Positions 46,800 to 56,174 are shown, counted from the stretch's first letter. The stretch: DNA of 64,000 nucleotides from Hoeflea sp. BAL378 (GCF_000759435.1 NZ_JRJG01000008.1:40873-104872), one strand, 5' to 3'. Notes: a model not told the origin generated them from the letters alone. A program made the numbers and translations.

Positions 46800-49252
46800 T
46801 GGCGCAAGGCAAATCCGTTCCGACCCATGCCCGCGCCGTCATCGTCGGCGGCGGGGTCTCCGGCTGCTCGGTCGCCTATCACCTGGCCAAGCTCGGCTGG
46901 CGCGACATCGTGCTGCTCGAGCGCAAGCAGCTGACCTCGGGCACCACCTGGCATGCCGCGGGCCTGATCGGGCAGTTGCGCGGCTCGGCCAACATGACGC
47001 GGCTCGCCAAATATTCGGCCGATCTCTACGTCAAGCTCGAGGCCGAGACCGGGGTGGCTACCGGCATGCGCCAGTGCGGCTCGATCACCGTGGCGCTCAC
47101 GGAAGAGCGCAAGGAGGAGATCTTCCGCCAGGCCTCGACGGCGCGCGCCTTCGACATCGATGTGCAGGAGATCGGCCCCGACGAGGTGAGGGCCATGTAT
47201 CCCCATCTCAATGTGAGCGACGTCACGGCCGCCGTGCACCTGCCGCTCGACGGCCAGTGCGATCCGGCCAACATCGCCATGGCGCTCGCCAAGGGCGCGC
47301 GGCAGAACGGGGCGACCATCATCGAGGGCGTCAAGGTGACGGCCATCACCAGCGCAAACGGGAAGGTCACCGGCGTCGACTGGGAGAGGAACGGCGAGAG
47401 CGGCTCGATCGCCGCCGACATCGTCATCAATTGCGGCGGCATGTGGGGGCGCGATCTCGCGGCGCAGTCCGGCGTGACGCTGCCGTTGCATGCCTGCGAG
47501 CATTTCTACATCGTCACCGAGGCGATCGAGGGCCTGAAGCGGCTGCCGGTGCTGCGCGTGCCCGACGAATGCGCCTACTACAAGGAAGACGCCGGCAAGA
47601 TGCTGCTCGGCGCCTTCGAGCCGGTGGCCAAGCCCTGGGGCATGGGCGGCATCCCCGAGGATTTCTGCTTCGACCAGCTGCCCGAGGATTTCGACCATTT
47701 CGAGCCGATCCTCGAGAAGGCGGTCAACCGGCTGCCGCTGCTGGGCACTGCCGGAATCCATACCTTCTTCAACGGGCCGGAAAGCTTCACCCCCGATGAC
47801 CGCTACTATCTCGGCGAAGCCCCCGAGATCAAAGGCTACTGGGTCGCCGCCGGCTACAATTCGATCGGCATCGTCTCGTCGGGCGGGGCGGGCTTCGCGC
47901 TGGCGCAATGGATCCATGACGGCGAGCCGCCGTTCGACCTCTGGGAAGTCGACATAAGACGGGCGCAGCCGTTCCAGAAGAACCGGCATTATCTCAAGAA
48001 CCGCGTCACCGAGACGCTGGGGCTGCTCTATGCCGACCACTTCCCTTACCGGCAGATGGCGACCGCGCGCGGCATCCGCCGCTCGCCGATCCACGAACAT
48101 CTCAAGGCGCGGGGCGCGGTGTTCGGCGAGGTGGCGGGCTGGGAGCGGGCCAACTGGTTTGCTGAGGACGGGCAAGAGCGCGAGTACCACTATTCCTGGA
48201 AGCGGCAGAACTGGTTCGACAACCAGAAGCGCGAGCATTTGGCGGTGCGCGAAAAGGTCGGGCTGTTCGACATGACCTCGTTCGGCAAGATCCGGGTCGA
48301 GGGCCGCGATGCGCTCTCCTATCTGCAGCGGCTCTGCGCCAACGACATGGACGTCGAGCCGGGCCGCATCGTCTACACGCAGATGCTGAATGCCCGCGGC
48401 GGCATCGAGTGCGACCTGACGGTCACCCGGCTGTCGGAGACCGCCTTCCTGCTCGTCGTGCCCGGCGCCACGCTGCAGCGCGACCTCGCCTGGCTCCGGC
48501 GGCATCTGGGCGACGAGTTCGTGGTCATCACCGACGTGACGGCCGCGGAATCGGTGCTCTGCGTCATGGGTCCCAATGCGCGATCGCTGATGCAGGTGGT
48601 GAGCCCCAATGATTTCTCCAACGACGCGCATCCCTTCGGCACGGCGCGCGAGATCGAGATCGGCATGGGGCTCGCCCGTGCCCACCGCGTCACCTATGTG
48701 GGCGAGCTCGGCTGGGAGCTCTATGTCTCCACCGACCAGACCGCCCATGTGTTCGAGGCGCTGATGGACGCGGGCGCCGACCACGGGCTCAGGCTCTGCG
48801 GCCTGCACACGCTCGATTCCTGCCGGATCGAGAAGGCCTTCCGCCATTTCGGCCACGACATCACCGACGAGGATCATGTGCTCGAAGCCGGCCTCGGCTT
48901 CGCGGTGAAGACGGGCAAGGGCGATTTTCTCGGCCGCGACGCGGTGCTCGCCAAGCGCGAAGCGGGGCTCTCCCGCCGGCTGGTGCAGTTCCAGCTCACC
49001 GATCCCGAGCCGCTCATGTTCCACAACGAGGCGGTGGTGCGCGACGGCGAGATCGTCTCGATCGTCACCTCGGGCAATTACGGCCATCACCTCGGCGGCG
49101 CCATCGGGCTCGGCTACGTGCCCTGCGCCGGCGAGAGCACCGAACACGTTCTCGCCTCGACCTACCACATCGAAATCGCAGGCCAGCGCCATCCGGCGAC
49201 GGCCTCGCTCAAACCGCTTTACGACCCCGGCGCGCTCCGCGTCCGGATGTGA
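46799..49252 (+). CDS. Dimethylglycine-dehydrogenase-like flavoprotein with GcvT domain (second copy)
   Basis: An 817-residue paralogue of the first flavoprotein. GGGVSGCSVAYHL and the covalent-FAD His52 in TTWHAAGL are intact. The folate-binding C-terminal domain shows VMGPNARSLM, VTYVGELGWELYV and LDSCRIEKAFRHFGHDI, nearer to true dimethylglycine/sarcosine dehydrogenases than the first copy. It overlaps the homocysteine-methyltransferase stop by 1 base. The two copies probably act on different N-methyl intermediates of one substrate. Confidence 0.89.
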   Translation: MAQGKSVPTHARAVIVGGGVSGCSVAYHLAKLGWRDIVLLERKQLTSGTTWHAAGLIGQLRGSANMTRLAKYSADLYVKLEAETGVATGMRQCGSITVALTEERKEEIFRQASTARAFDIDVQEIGPDEVRAMYPHLNVSDVTAAVHLPLDGQCDPANIAMALAKGARQNGATIIEGVKVTAITSANGKVTGVDWERNGESGSIAADIVINCGGMWGRDLAAQSGVTLPLHACEHFYIVTEAIEGLKRLPVLRVPDECAYYKEDAGKMLLGAFEPVAKPWGMGGIPEDFCFDQLPEDFDHFEPILEKAVNRLPLLGTAGIHTFFNGPESFTPDDRYYLGEAPEIKGYWVAAGYNSIGIVSSGGAGFALAQWIHDGEPPFDLWEVDIRRAQPFQKNRHYLKNRVTETLGLLYADHFPYRQMATARGIRRSPIHEHLKARGAVFGEVAGWERANWFAEDGQEREYHYSWKRQNWFDNQKREHLAVREKVGLFDMTSFGKIRVEGRDALSYLQRLCANDMDVEPGRIVYTQMLNARGGIECDLTVTRLSETAFLLVVPGATLQRDLAWLRRHLGDEFVVITDVTAAESVLCVMGPNARSLMQVVSPNDFSNDAHPFGTAREIEIGMGLARAHRVTYVGELGWELYVSTDQTAHVFEALMDAGADHGLRLCGLHTLDSCRIEKAFRHFGHDITDEDHVLEAGLGFAVKTGKGDFLGRDAVLAKREAGLSRRLVQFQLTDPEPLMFHNEAVVRDGEIVSIVTSGNYGHHLGGAIGLGYVPCAGESTEHVLASTYHIEIAGQRHPATASLKPLYDPGALRVRM

Positions 49253-49272
49253 ATTGAATTTGCTTCGGACCC

Positions 49273-50877
49273 ATGGAGACCATGATGGAAATCGCCGCTG
49301 AACCCGCACTCGACCCCACCCTCGATCCGGCCGCCGTGCTGCCGGTCATGGAAAAGCAGAACCGCCGTTCCGGCGGCCGCGCCAACCGCGTCGCGGTCCG
49401 CACCGCGCCGCTGGCCGAGAACCTGAGGCCGATCCGGCCCGGCATGAGCGGCGGGCAGTATTCGCCGCTGACCCAGGCCAATGTGCTGCGCATCCACGAG
49501 GCGGCGCTCGATGCGCTCGAGACCATCGGCCTGTCGCAGGCGCCCGCCTCGGGCGTCGAGATCCTGACCGGCGCCGGGGCGATCCTCGGCGATGACGGGC
49601 GCATTCGCTTTCCGCGCGCGCTGGTCGAGGACATGCTGGCGGTCGCCGCCAAGGACATCACGCTCTGCGCCCGCGACCCGAAATTCGATCTCGATCTCTC
49701 GGGCACGCGCGTCCATTACGGCACGGCGGGCGCCGCGGTGCATGTGGTCGACGTCGAAAACCGGACCTACCGGGAATCCACCGCGCAGGATCTCTATGAC
49801 GCGGCGCGGATCACGCACGCGCTCGACAATGTGCATTTCTTCCAGCGCGCCATGGTCTGCCGCGATGTCACCGACAATTTCGACATGGACATCAACACCA
49901 TCTATGCCTGCTGCGCCGGCACCACCAAGCATGTCGGCACCAGCTTCTCCGAGCCAGCGCATTTCGAGGGCTGCATGGATCTCATCCACATGATCGCCGG
50001 CGGCGAGGCCGCCTGGCGCGCGCGTCCCTTCGTGTCGAACTCGAACTGCTTCGTGGTTCCGCCGATGAAGTTCGCCGAGGAGAGCTGCATCACCATGGAG
50101 AAATGCGTCCGCGCCGGCATGCCGGTGTTGCTGCTCTCGGCCGGGCAGGCGGGCGCCACCGCGCCGGCGCCGCTCGCAACAGCCATCGTCCAGGCCGTGG
50201 CCGAATGCCTGGCGGGCGTCGTCTATGTCAACGCCATGGCGCCGGGCCATCCGGCGATCTTCGGCACCTGGCCCTTCGTCTCGGATTTGCGCTCGGGCGC
50301 GATGTCGGGCGGATCGGGCGAGCAGGCGCTCTTGACGGCGGGCTGCGCGCAGATGCATCGCTTCTACGGCCTGCCGGGCGGCGCCGCCGCCGGCATCGCC
50401 GATTCCAAGCTGCCCGACATGCAGGCCGGCTGGGAACAGGCAATCTCCAACACCATGGCGGGGCTGTCCGGCCTCAACATGGTCTACGAGGCGGTCGGCA
50501 TGCATGCCTCGCTGCTGGGCTTCTGTATGGAATCGCTGGTTCTCGGCGACGATCTTCTCGGCCAGGTGCTCAGGTGCGTGCGCGGGATTGACGTGACCGA
50601 GGACAGTGTTAGCCTCGACGCGATGCGGGAAGTGTGCCTGGACGGCCCCGGCCACTATCTCGGTCATCCGCAGACGCTGAGCGTGATGCAGACCGAATAT
50701 GTCTATCCGGCAGTCGCCGACCGGACGAGCCCCAAGGAATGGGCCGAGATCGGCAAGCCGGACCTGGTGCAGAAGGCGATCGAGCGGAAGAACCGCATCC
50801 TGGCCCAGTCGACAAGGCCGCTGGTCGATCCGGCCACAGACGCTGCGATCCGCAAGGCCTTCAATATCTACTTCTAG
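49273..50877 (+). CDS. MttB (trimethylamine methyltransferase) superfamily protein, non-pyrrolysine
   Basis: A 534-residue member of the MttB superfamily. The family barrel is recognisable from GGQYSPLTQANVLRIHEAAL, DPKFDLDLSGTRVHYGTAGA, AGQAGATAPAPLATAIVQ and GLPGGAAAGIADSKLPDMQAG. There is no in-frame TAG, so it belongs to the non-pyrrolysine branch, which includes glycine betaine methyltransferase MtgB. Known branch members pass methyl to a corrinoid protein, but no such gene is in this window. ATG 49273, 49282 and 49285 are alternative starts. It follows the second flavoprotein by 20 bases. Substrate unknown, probably a quaternary amine. Confidence 0.85.
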   Translation: METMMEIAAEPALDPTLDPAAVLPVMEKQNRRSGGRANRVAVRTAPLAENLRPIRPGMSGGQYSPLTQANVLRIHEAALDALETIGLSQAPASGVEILTGAGAILGDDGRIRFPRALVEDMLAVAAKDITLCARDPKFDLDLSGTRVHYGTAGAAVHVVDVENRTYRESTAQDLYDAARITHALDNVHFFQRAMVCRDVTDNFDMDINTIYACCAGTTKHVGTSFSEPAHFEGCMDLIHMIAGGEAAWRARPFVSNSNCFVVPPMKFAEESCITMEKCVRAGMPVLLLSAGQAGATAPAPLATAIVQAVAECLAGVVYVNAMAPGHPAIFGTWPFVSDLRSGAMSGGSGEQALLTAGCAQMHRFYGLPGGAAAGIADSKLPDMQAGWEQAISNTMAGLSGLNMVYEAVGMHASLLGFCMESLVLGDDLLGQVLRCVRGIDVTEDSVSLDAMREVCLDGPGHYLGHPQTLSVMQTEYVYPAVADRTSPKEWAEIGKPDLVQKAIERKNRILAQSTRPLVDPATDAAIRKAFNIYF

Positions 50878-50887
50878 GGAGACGTTC

Positions 50888-52324
50888 ATGGCCGATTACG
50901 GCAATCTCGGAAAGTTCTACATCAACGGCGAATGGGTGGCGCCTTCGGGCGGCGCCACGCTTATCGATGTGATCAATCCCGCCACCGAGGAGAGCGTCGC
51001 CCAGGTGGCGATCGGAACCCGGGAGGATGCCGAGAAGGCCATCGCCGCCGCACGCGCGGCCTTTGCCGGTTTCAGCGCCTGGAGCGCTGACGAGAGGCTG
51101 GCACTGCTGACCCGCATCCGCGATGTCTACAAGTCGCGGATGGCAGACATCGCCGAGGCGGTGACCACTGAGATGGGCGCGCCCGACGGCTTCGCGCTGT
51201 CGGACCAGGCCGGCTCCGGGCTCGGCCACATCGAAGCGACGATGAAGGCGCTCGAGGATTTCGTCTTCGAGGAAAAGCGCGGCACGACGCTGATCGTGCA
51301 CGAGGCCATCGGCGTGGCGGGCCTGATCACGCCGTGGAACTGGCCCCTGAACCAGATCGCCTCGAAGGTGGCGCCGGCGATCGCCGCGGGCTGCACCATG
51401 GTGCTGAAGCCGAGCGAAATCGCGCCGTTGAGCGGCATCGTCTTCGCCGAGATCATTCACGAGGCCGGCGTGCCCAAGGGCGTGTTCAACCTCGTCAATG
51501 GCGACGGGCCGGGCGTGGGTCAGGTGCTGTCGAGCCATCCCGAGATCGACGTCGTCTCGTTCACCGGTTCGACCCGCGCGGGCGTGCTGGTCGCCAAGTC
51601 CGCCGCCGACACGGTCAAGCGCGTCGCCCAGGAACTGGGCGGCAAATCGCCCAACATCATCCTCGCCGACGCCGATCTCGACGCCGCGGTGACCAGCGGC
51701 GTCCAGGGCTGCTTCGGCAATTCCGGCCAGTCCTGCGACGCGCCGACGCGCATGCTGGTGCCGCGCGACCGCCACGACGAGGCGCTCGAGATCGCCAGGC
51801 GCGCGGCCGAGGCGATGGTGACCGGCGACCCGCGCGATCCCGCCACCAATTTGGGTCCGGTGATCAGCCAGGCGCAGTACGACAAGATCCAGGGCCTGAT
51901 CGCGTCGGGCATCCAGGACGGGGCGATCCTGGTCACCGGCGGGCGCGACCGGCCCGAGGGGCTGACGCGCGGCTACTTCGTTCGGCCGACGGTGTTCGGC
52001 GGCGTCACCCCCGACATGCGCATCGCCCAGGAGGAGATCTTCGGGCCGGTGCTGTCGATCATGCCCTACGACACGGAAGAGGACGCGGTGCGGATCGGCA
52101 ACGACACGGTCTACGGGCTCGCGGCCTATGTGCAGTCGGGCGATCTCGACCATGCCAGGGCGATTGCCCGGCGGATGCGCGCCGGCCAGGTGCACATCAA
52201 CTATCCCGACTGGGACCTGTTCGCGCCCTTCGGCGGCTACAAGCAGTCGGGCAATGGCCGCGAATATGCCGACTGGGGCATGCGCGACTATCTCGAGACC
52301 AAGGCGCTGATCGGCCACGGCTGA
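50888..52324 (+). CDS. NAD(P)-dependent aldehyde dehydrogenase
   Basis: A 478-residue aldehyde dehydrogenase. The Rossmann motif FTGSTRAGVLVA, the catalytic Glu in ELGGKSPNIIL and the nucleophile Cys283 in GNSGQSCDAP are present, with the EIFGPVLSI end motif. It is 10 bases after the MttB-type gene. In betaine-type pathways it would oxidise an aldehyde released on demethylation or side-chain cleavage. Confidence 0.92.
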   Translation: MADYGNLGKFYINGEWVAPSGGATLIDVINPATEESVAQVAIGTREDAEKAIAAARAAFAGFSAWSADERLALLTRIRDVYKSRMADIAEAVTTEMGAPDGFALSDQAGSGLGHIEATMKALEDFVFEEKRGTTLIVHEAIGVAGLITPWNWPLNQIASKVAPAIAAGCTMVLKPSEIAPLSGIVFAEIIHEAGVPKGVFNLVNGDGPGVGQVLSSHPEIDVVSFTGSTRAGVLVAKSAADTVKRVAQELGGKSPNIILADADLDAAVTSGVQGCFGNSGQSCDAPTRMLVPRDRHDEALEIARRAAEAMVTGDPRDPATNLGPVISQAQYDKIQGLIASGIQDGAILVTGGRDRPEGLTRGYFVRPTVFGGVTPDMRIAQEEIFGPVLSIMPYDTEEDAVRIGNDTVYGLAAYVQSGDLDHARAIARRMRAGQVHINYPDWDLFAPFGGYKQSGNGREYADWGMRDYLETKALIGHG

Positions 52325-52369
52325 TCCGTCTGCGCCACCCGTTCAACGCTCACTTCCGGACAGATCATC

Positions 52370-53269
52370 ATGCGCTACGGTTTCATCGGTCTCGGCAATC
52401 TCGGCGGCCATCTGGCTGCAAGCCTGCTCAAGGCGGGCTTCGAGGTCACCGTCAACGACCTCGATTCCTCGCTCGGCAAGCGCCATGTCGACATCGGCGG
52501 CGTGTGGGCCGCGACACCGGCGGAGCTTGCGCGCGAATGCGACGCCGTCGTCACCTGCCTGCCGTCGCCGGCGGTGTCGGAAAAGGTTTTGAGGGAGGTG
52601 CTGACGACGGCCAGATCCGGCGCCACCTGGATCGAGATGTCGACGCTCGGCCGGGACGAGATCCTGCGGCTCGGGGCGATCGCCGGGGAAAAGGGTGTGC
52701 GCACCATGGAGCTGCCGGTGACCGGCGGCGTGCATCTGGCGGCGCAAGGAAAGATCACCATGCTGGCGGGTGGCGACAGGGACCTTTTCGACCTGCACCT
52801 GCCGGCGCTTGAGGCCATGGGAAACCAGATCTTCCACATGGGGCCGCTTGGCAATTCCTCGATCATCAAGGTGATCACCAACATGCTGGCCTTCATCCAT
52901 TTGAAGGCCTGCGGCGAGGCCCTGATGCTCGCCAAGCGCGGCGGGCTCGATCTCGGCCAGGCCTGGGCGGCGATCAAGGCGTCGTCGGGCAATTCCTTCG
53001 TGCATGAGACCGAGGGCGCGCTGATCCTGAACGGCTCCTACGACATTGCCTTCAACATCGACCTGGCGCTCAAGGATCTGGGATTCGCCATGGAATTCGG
53101 CCGGGAGTTCGGCGTGCCGCTGGATCTGGCGTCGATGACGGAACAGACCTATGTCGAGGCCAAGGCCGCCTATGGCGGACAGGCCCAGTCGCCGATGATC
53201 GCCAAGCTGCTCGAGGACCGGCTGGGCACCGACCTGCGCGCGCCCGGCTTTCCCGCCCGGCTGGAATAG
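52370..53269 (+). CDS. 3-hydroxyisobutyrate-dehydrogenase-family oxidoreductase
   Basis: A 299-residue beta-hydroxyacid dehydrogenase. The NAD(P) motif GFIGLGNLGGHLAASLL, the substrate motif ELPVTGGVHLAAQGKIT and the catalytic Lys in GNSSIIKVITNML are in the right places. Relatives act on 3-hydroxyisobutyrate, tartronate semialdehyde, 3-hydroxypropionate or gamma-hydroxybutyrate. It is the last gene of the operon, followed by a hairpin. With the aldehyde dehydrogenase it suggests a carbon backbone with a beta-hydroxy or semialdehyde group. Confidence 0.88.
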   Translation: MRYGFIGLGNLGGHLAASLLKAGFEVTVNDLDSSLGKRHVDIGGVWAATPAELARECDAVVTCLPSPAVSEKVLREVLTTARSGATWIEMSTLGRDEILRLGAIAGEKGVRTMELPVTGGVHLAAQGKITMLAGGDRDLFDLHLPALEAMGNQIFHMGPLGNSSIIKVITNMLAFIHLKACGEALMLAKRGGLDLGQAWAAIKASSGNSFVHETEGALILNGSYDIAFNIDLALKDLGFAMEFGREFGVPLDLASMTEQTYVEAKAAYGGQAQSPMIAKLLEDRLGTDLRAPGFPARLE

Positions 53270-53270
53270 C

Positions 53271-53298
53271 GCGCCCGCCGGCGCCTGCGGCGGGGCGC
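53271..53298. terminator. Hairpin at the end of the methylated-amine operon
   Basis: GCGCCCGCC (53271-53279) pairs with GGCGG-G-GCGC (53289-53298) with one bulged G and a 9-base loop, starting 1 base after the last stop. Likely terminator or 3' mRNA protector; no T-tract. Confidence 0.5.
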
Positions 53299-53381
53299 AC
53301 GCGGCGACATGACATCGATCAATACCCTTGTCATGCGCATGGGGCATGATGGACCGGCAAGGTCCTGCGGCAGGAGGCGTC

Positions 53382-54527
53382 ATGTTCAAGAATGCGGTCC
53401 AACTCTTCGAGATCTTCGGCTTCAAGCTCAAGGTCGATCCCAGCTGGCTGCTGATCGCCGCGCTGATCGTCTGGAGCCTGTCGACGGCCTATTTTCCCGA
53501 GGCGCTGCCCGGGCGGACCAGCACGCTCTACACGACGCTCGGGATCGTGGCGATGCTCGGCATGTTCGCCTCGCTGATCCTGCACGAGCTCGCGCATTCG
53601 CTGGTGGCGCGGTCCTACGGGCTCAAGGTCGGCGGCATCACGCTGTTCATCTTCGGCGGCGTCGCCGAACTCGAGGAAGAGCCGCACGACCCGAAATCCG
53701 AATTCCAGATCGCCATCGCCGGTCCGCTGATGAGCGTCCTGCTGGCGGGCGTGTTCTATGCTATCGGAAGTCTCACGGCGGGCGCAGAGGGCGTGAACCT
53801 CTCCGGCGCGGTGTTCGGCTACCTGGCGCTGATCAACCTGGTGCTGGCGGTGTTCAACCTCATCCCGGCGTTTCCGCTCGATGGCGGGCGGGTGCTCCGG
53901 GCGGCGATCTGGGGCTGGACAGGGGATCTGCTGAAATCCACACGGATCTCGAGCCGCATCGGCGCCGCCTTCGGCGTGTTCCTGATGCTCACGGGCGCGC
54001 TGGCAGTGTTCAGCGGCCAGGGCGTGGGCGGCTTCTGGCAGATCCTGATCGGCTTCTTCATCCTCAACGCCTCCAATGGCAGCTACCAGAGCCTGCTCGT
54101 CAAGACGGCGCTGCGCGGCAAGACCGCCAACCGCCTGATGAGCGGGAGCATCCACACCATTGGTCCCGGTGCCTCGATCGCCGAGCTGGTTGACGATGTG
54201 ATGCTGCGCCATGGCGTGAGCTTCGTGCCGGTGGTGGCGGGAGACGTGCTGCTCGGCTATGCCGACACCGCCGGCGTGCGCTCGCTCGACCGGCAGGAGT
54301 GGGCGGTGCGGCCGGTCTCGGAGATCATGGTGCGCAGCGACGCCGGCAACACGGTCGTGCCGCAGACGCCGCTCGACGACGTGTTCAAATGCCTGACGGC
54401 CACGCCCCGCCGCAAGCTGCTGGTGGCGCAGGGAAAGCGGCTCGTGGGCGTGATCTCGCTGTCGGACCTGATGCATCATCTGGCGCTCGAGCAGGAGATC
54501 GGCGTCAAGCCCAAAGCGGAGAGGTGA
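53382..54527 (+). CDS. Site-2 protease (M50) with CBS domains
   Basis: A 381-residue intramembrane metalloprotease. The zinc motif HELAH is at residues 68-72 and the third ligand is in NLIPAFPLDGGRV. About six hydrophobic helices make up the first 230 residues. The C-terminal 120 residues form a CBS-domain pair (HTIGPGASIAELVDDVML and SEIMVRSDAG through GVISLSDLMHHL), which sense nucleotides in other proteins. ATG 53382 has AGGAGG 4 bases upstream. It is monocistronic. The substrate, perhaps an anti-sigma factor, is unknown. Confidence 0.88.
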   Translation: MFKNAVQLFEIFGFKLKVDPSWLLIAALIVWSLSTAYFPEALPGRTSTLYTTLGIVAMLGMFASLILHELAHSLVARSYGLKVGGITLFIFGGVAELEEEPHDPKSEFQIAIAGPLMSVLLAGVFYAIGSLTAGAEGVNLSGAVFGYLALINLVLAVFNLIPAFPLDGGRVLRAAIWGWTGDLLKSTRISSRIGAAFGVFLMLTGALAVFSGQGVGGFWQILIGFFILNASNGSYQSLLVKTALRGKTANRLMSGSIHTIGPGASIAELVDDVMLRHGVSFVPVVAGDVLLGYADTAGVRSLDRQEWAVRPVSEIMVRSDAGNTVVPQTPLDDVFKCLTATPRRKLLVAQGKRLVGVISLSDLMHHLALEQEIGVKPKAER

Positions 54528-54773
54528 GGGGCGTACCGACGGCGCCGGTGCACCGGGCCGCGAGCGCCGCCAAACCCAAGCCGCATTTGTGCCTATGATT
54601 GTGGCTGATGCCCGCGCGAGTCCTTCCGCGGGCAGGGCGGGGTGCGTCGGGACCGGAGGTCCGGCAGGGACGCCACCGGCTCTCCAACACCAGGGAGACA
54701 AGCATCTCGATATTTCTCGCCCACGTCGCACCGGCGGCTTTCCGGCCGGGCTGCGCCAGGGAAGCGGTCCGGC

Positions 54774-55454
54774 ATGGCTGAGCCCTTGCGACGCATCGCC
54801 GCCCGCCTGGGCGTGCGCCTCGTGGCGGGCCTCATGATCGCGATCCTGTGGTGCTGGAGCGCGACGCTGCGCAAGCAGACGCATGAGCTCGAAAGGCTCG
54901 ACCGCGCCATCGCCGAGGGGCACCAGGTGCTGGCGGTGTTCTGGCACGGCAAGTACACGCCGCTGTTTCCGCTCGCCAGCGGGCGGCAGGCGGTGGTCAT
55001 CACGGTGGATTCCTTTCGCGGGCAGGTGATCGGCAGGATCAGCCGGTGGTTCGGATACCGGCCGGTGCTGCTGCCGGCGGAGGTGAGGACACGGGGGTTT
55101 CCGGCGCTGGTGCAGCAGGTGGAGAGCAATGCCCGCCTGATCGCGCTGGCGCTTGACGGTCCCGCCGGCCCGTTTCACCGGATCCGCTCGGGCGCGCTCA
55201 AGCTGAGCGCCCTGCATGGCGTCAGGATCGCGCCCATCGGGGTTGCGAGTTCGCACGCGCTGGCGCTGACATCGCGCTGGGACAGGCAGGTGGTGCCGCT
55301 GCCGTTCTCCCGCGTCGCCATCGCCGTGGGCGACCTGATCGATCTGTCGCAGGCGGGAGACGGGGACGCCCCCTTGGAGGACATCGTCCGCGGCGGAATG
55401 GAGGCGGCCGAGCGCGAGGCCGAAGCCATCCTCGGCGGCAGGAATCGGGCCTAG
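54774..55454 (+). CDS. DUF374 lysophospholipid acyltransferase-family protein
   Basis: A 226-residue membrane-associated protein of the DUF374 family, related to lipid A/lysophospholipid acyltransferases. A hydrophobic helix lies at residues 12-27. VFWHGKYTPLFPLA gives the family's His-containing motif, and LALDGPAGPFHRIRSGALKLSALHGVRIAPIGV (in part DGPAGPFHRIRSG) is its second conserved block. ATG 54774 was chosen because the first helix follows at the usual distance. It precedes the IclR gene on the opposite strand. Substrate unknown. Confidence 0.8.
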   Translation: MAEPLRRIAARLGVRLVAGLMIAILWCWSATLRKQTHELERLDRAIAEGHQVLAVFWHGKYTPLFPLASGRQAVVITVDSFRGQVIGRISRWFGYRPVLLPAEVRTRGFPALVQQVESNARLIALALDGPAGPFHRIRSGALKLSALHGVRIAPIGVASSHALALTSRWDRQVVPLPFSRVAIAVGDLIDLSQAGDGDAPLEDIVRGGMEAAEREAEAILGGRNRA

Positions 55455-55499
55455 GCGGTGGACATCGCCGGCTCCGGGCGCGTGGGTCCCGGGCGCCTG

Positions 55500-56174
55500 T
55501 CAGCCGATGGCGGCGAGCAGCCGGTCGCGGTGGCGGACAACCGCGGCGGCCGCCTTTTCGGTGTCTAGCGCATGCATGGCGACAACGCCAATGCAGGCTT
55601 CGGGACCGGATCCGGACCGGCCGGGCCGGGCCAGCGGTGCTGCGACGCCGATCGCCCCTTCCTGCAACTGGCCGCGGGTCACGGCGTAGCCGTCGCGCCG
55701 GGCGCGCTCGAGCTCGGCGGGTTCCCCGCCCATTGGCGGCCTCTGCATGGCGATGGCCAGGCCCGCGGCTCCGCTGGCCACGGGATGCCGGGTGCCCACC
55801 CGGTAGGAGACCTTCAGCATCGGCAGTTCCGGCTCGGCGACCTCGATGGCGACGCACTCGTCGCCTTGGGCAACGCAGAGGAACGCGGTCGCGACGCTGT
55901 CCTCGGCCAGCGCGCGCAGGACGGGCAGGGCGGCGGCGCGCAGTTGCGGCTGATATTTTTCGCCTAGCGCGACTATGCCGCCGCCAAGGCGAATGCGGCC
56001 GTCGCCGTCCCGGACCACCAGCAGATGCTCCTCGAGCGTCGCCACCAGCCGGTAGGCGATCGCCCGGTGAACGCCGAGCGCCTGGGCGATCTCGGCGATG
56101 GCGAGGCCCGAGCCGGACCGGGCGACGAGCTCCAGCACCTGAAGGCCGCGCGAGAGTGTTTGCAACGTGCTCAT
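55500..56174 (-). CDS. IclR-family transcriptional regulator
   Basis: A 224-residue regulator of the IclR family. The N-terminal winged helix is STLQTLSRGLQVLELVARSG through LAIAEIAQALGVHRAIAYRLVATLEEH (in part EIAQALGVHRAIAYRL). The effector domain of about 150 residues has the conserved HPVASGAAGLAI. It is divergent from the P450 fusion gene with a 105-base gap holding two inverted repeats. It is presumably that gene's regulator. Confidence 0.88.
   Translation of the reverse strand: MSTLQTLSRGLQVLELVARSGSGLAIAEIAQALGVHRAIAYRLVATLEEHLLVVRDGDGRIRLGGGIVALGEKYQPQLRAAALPVLRALAEDSVATAFLCVAQGDECVAIEVAEPELPMLKVSYRVGTRHPVASGAAGLAIAMQRPPMGGEPAELERARRDGYAVTRGQLQEGAIGVAAPLARPGRSGSGPEACIGVVAMHALDTEKAAAAVVRHRDRLLAAIG

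Noticed and set aside
46772..49309. 845-codon antisense frame opposite the second DMGDH-like gene
   Set aside because: Same shadow effect; the + strand encodes a full two-domain flavoprotein.
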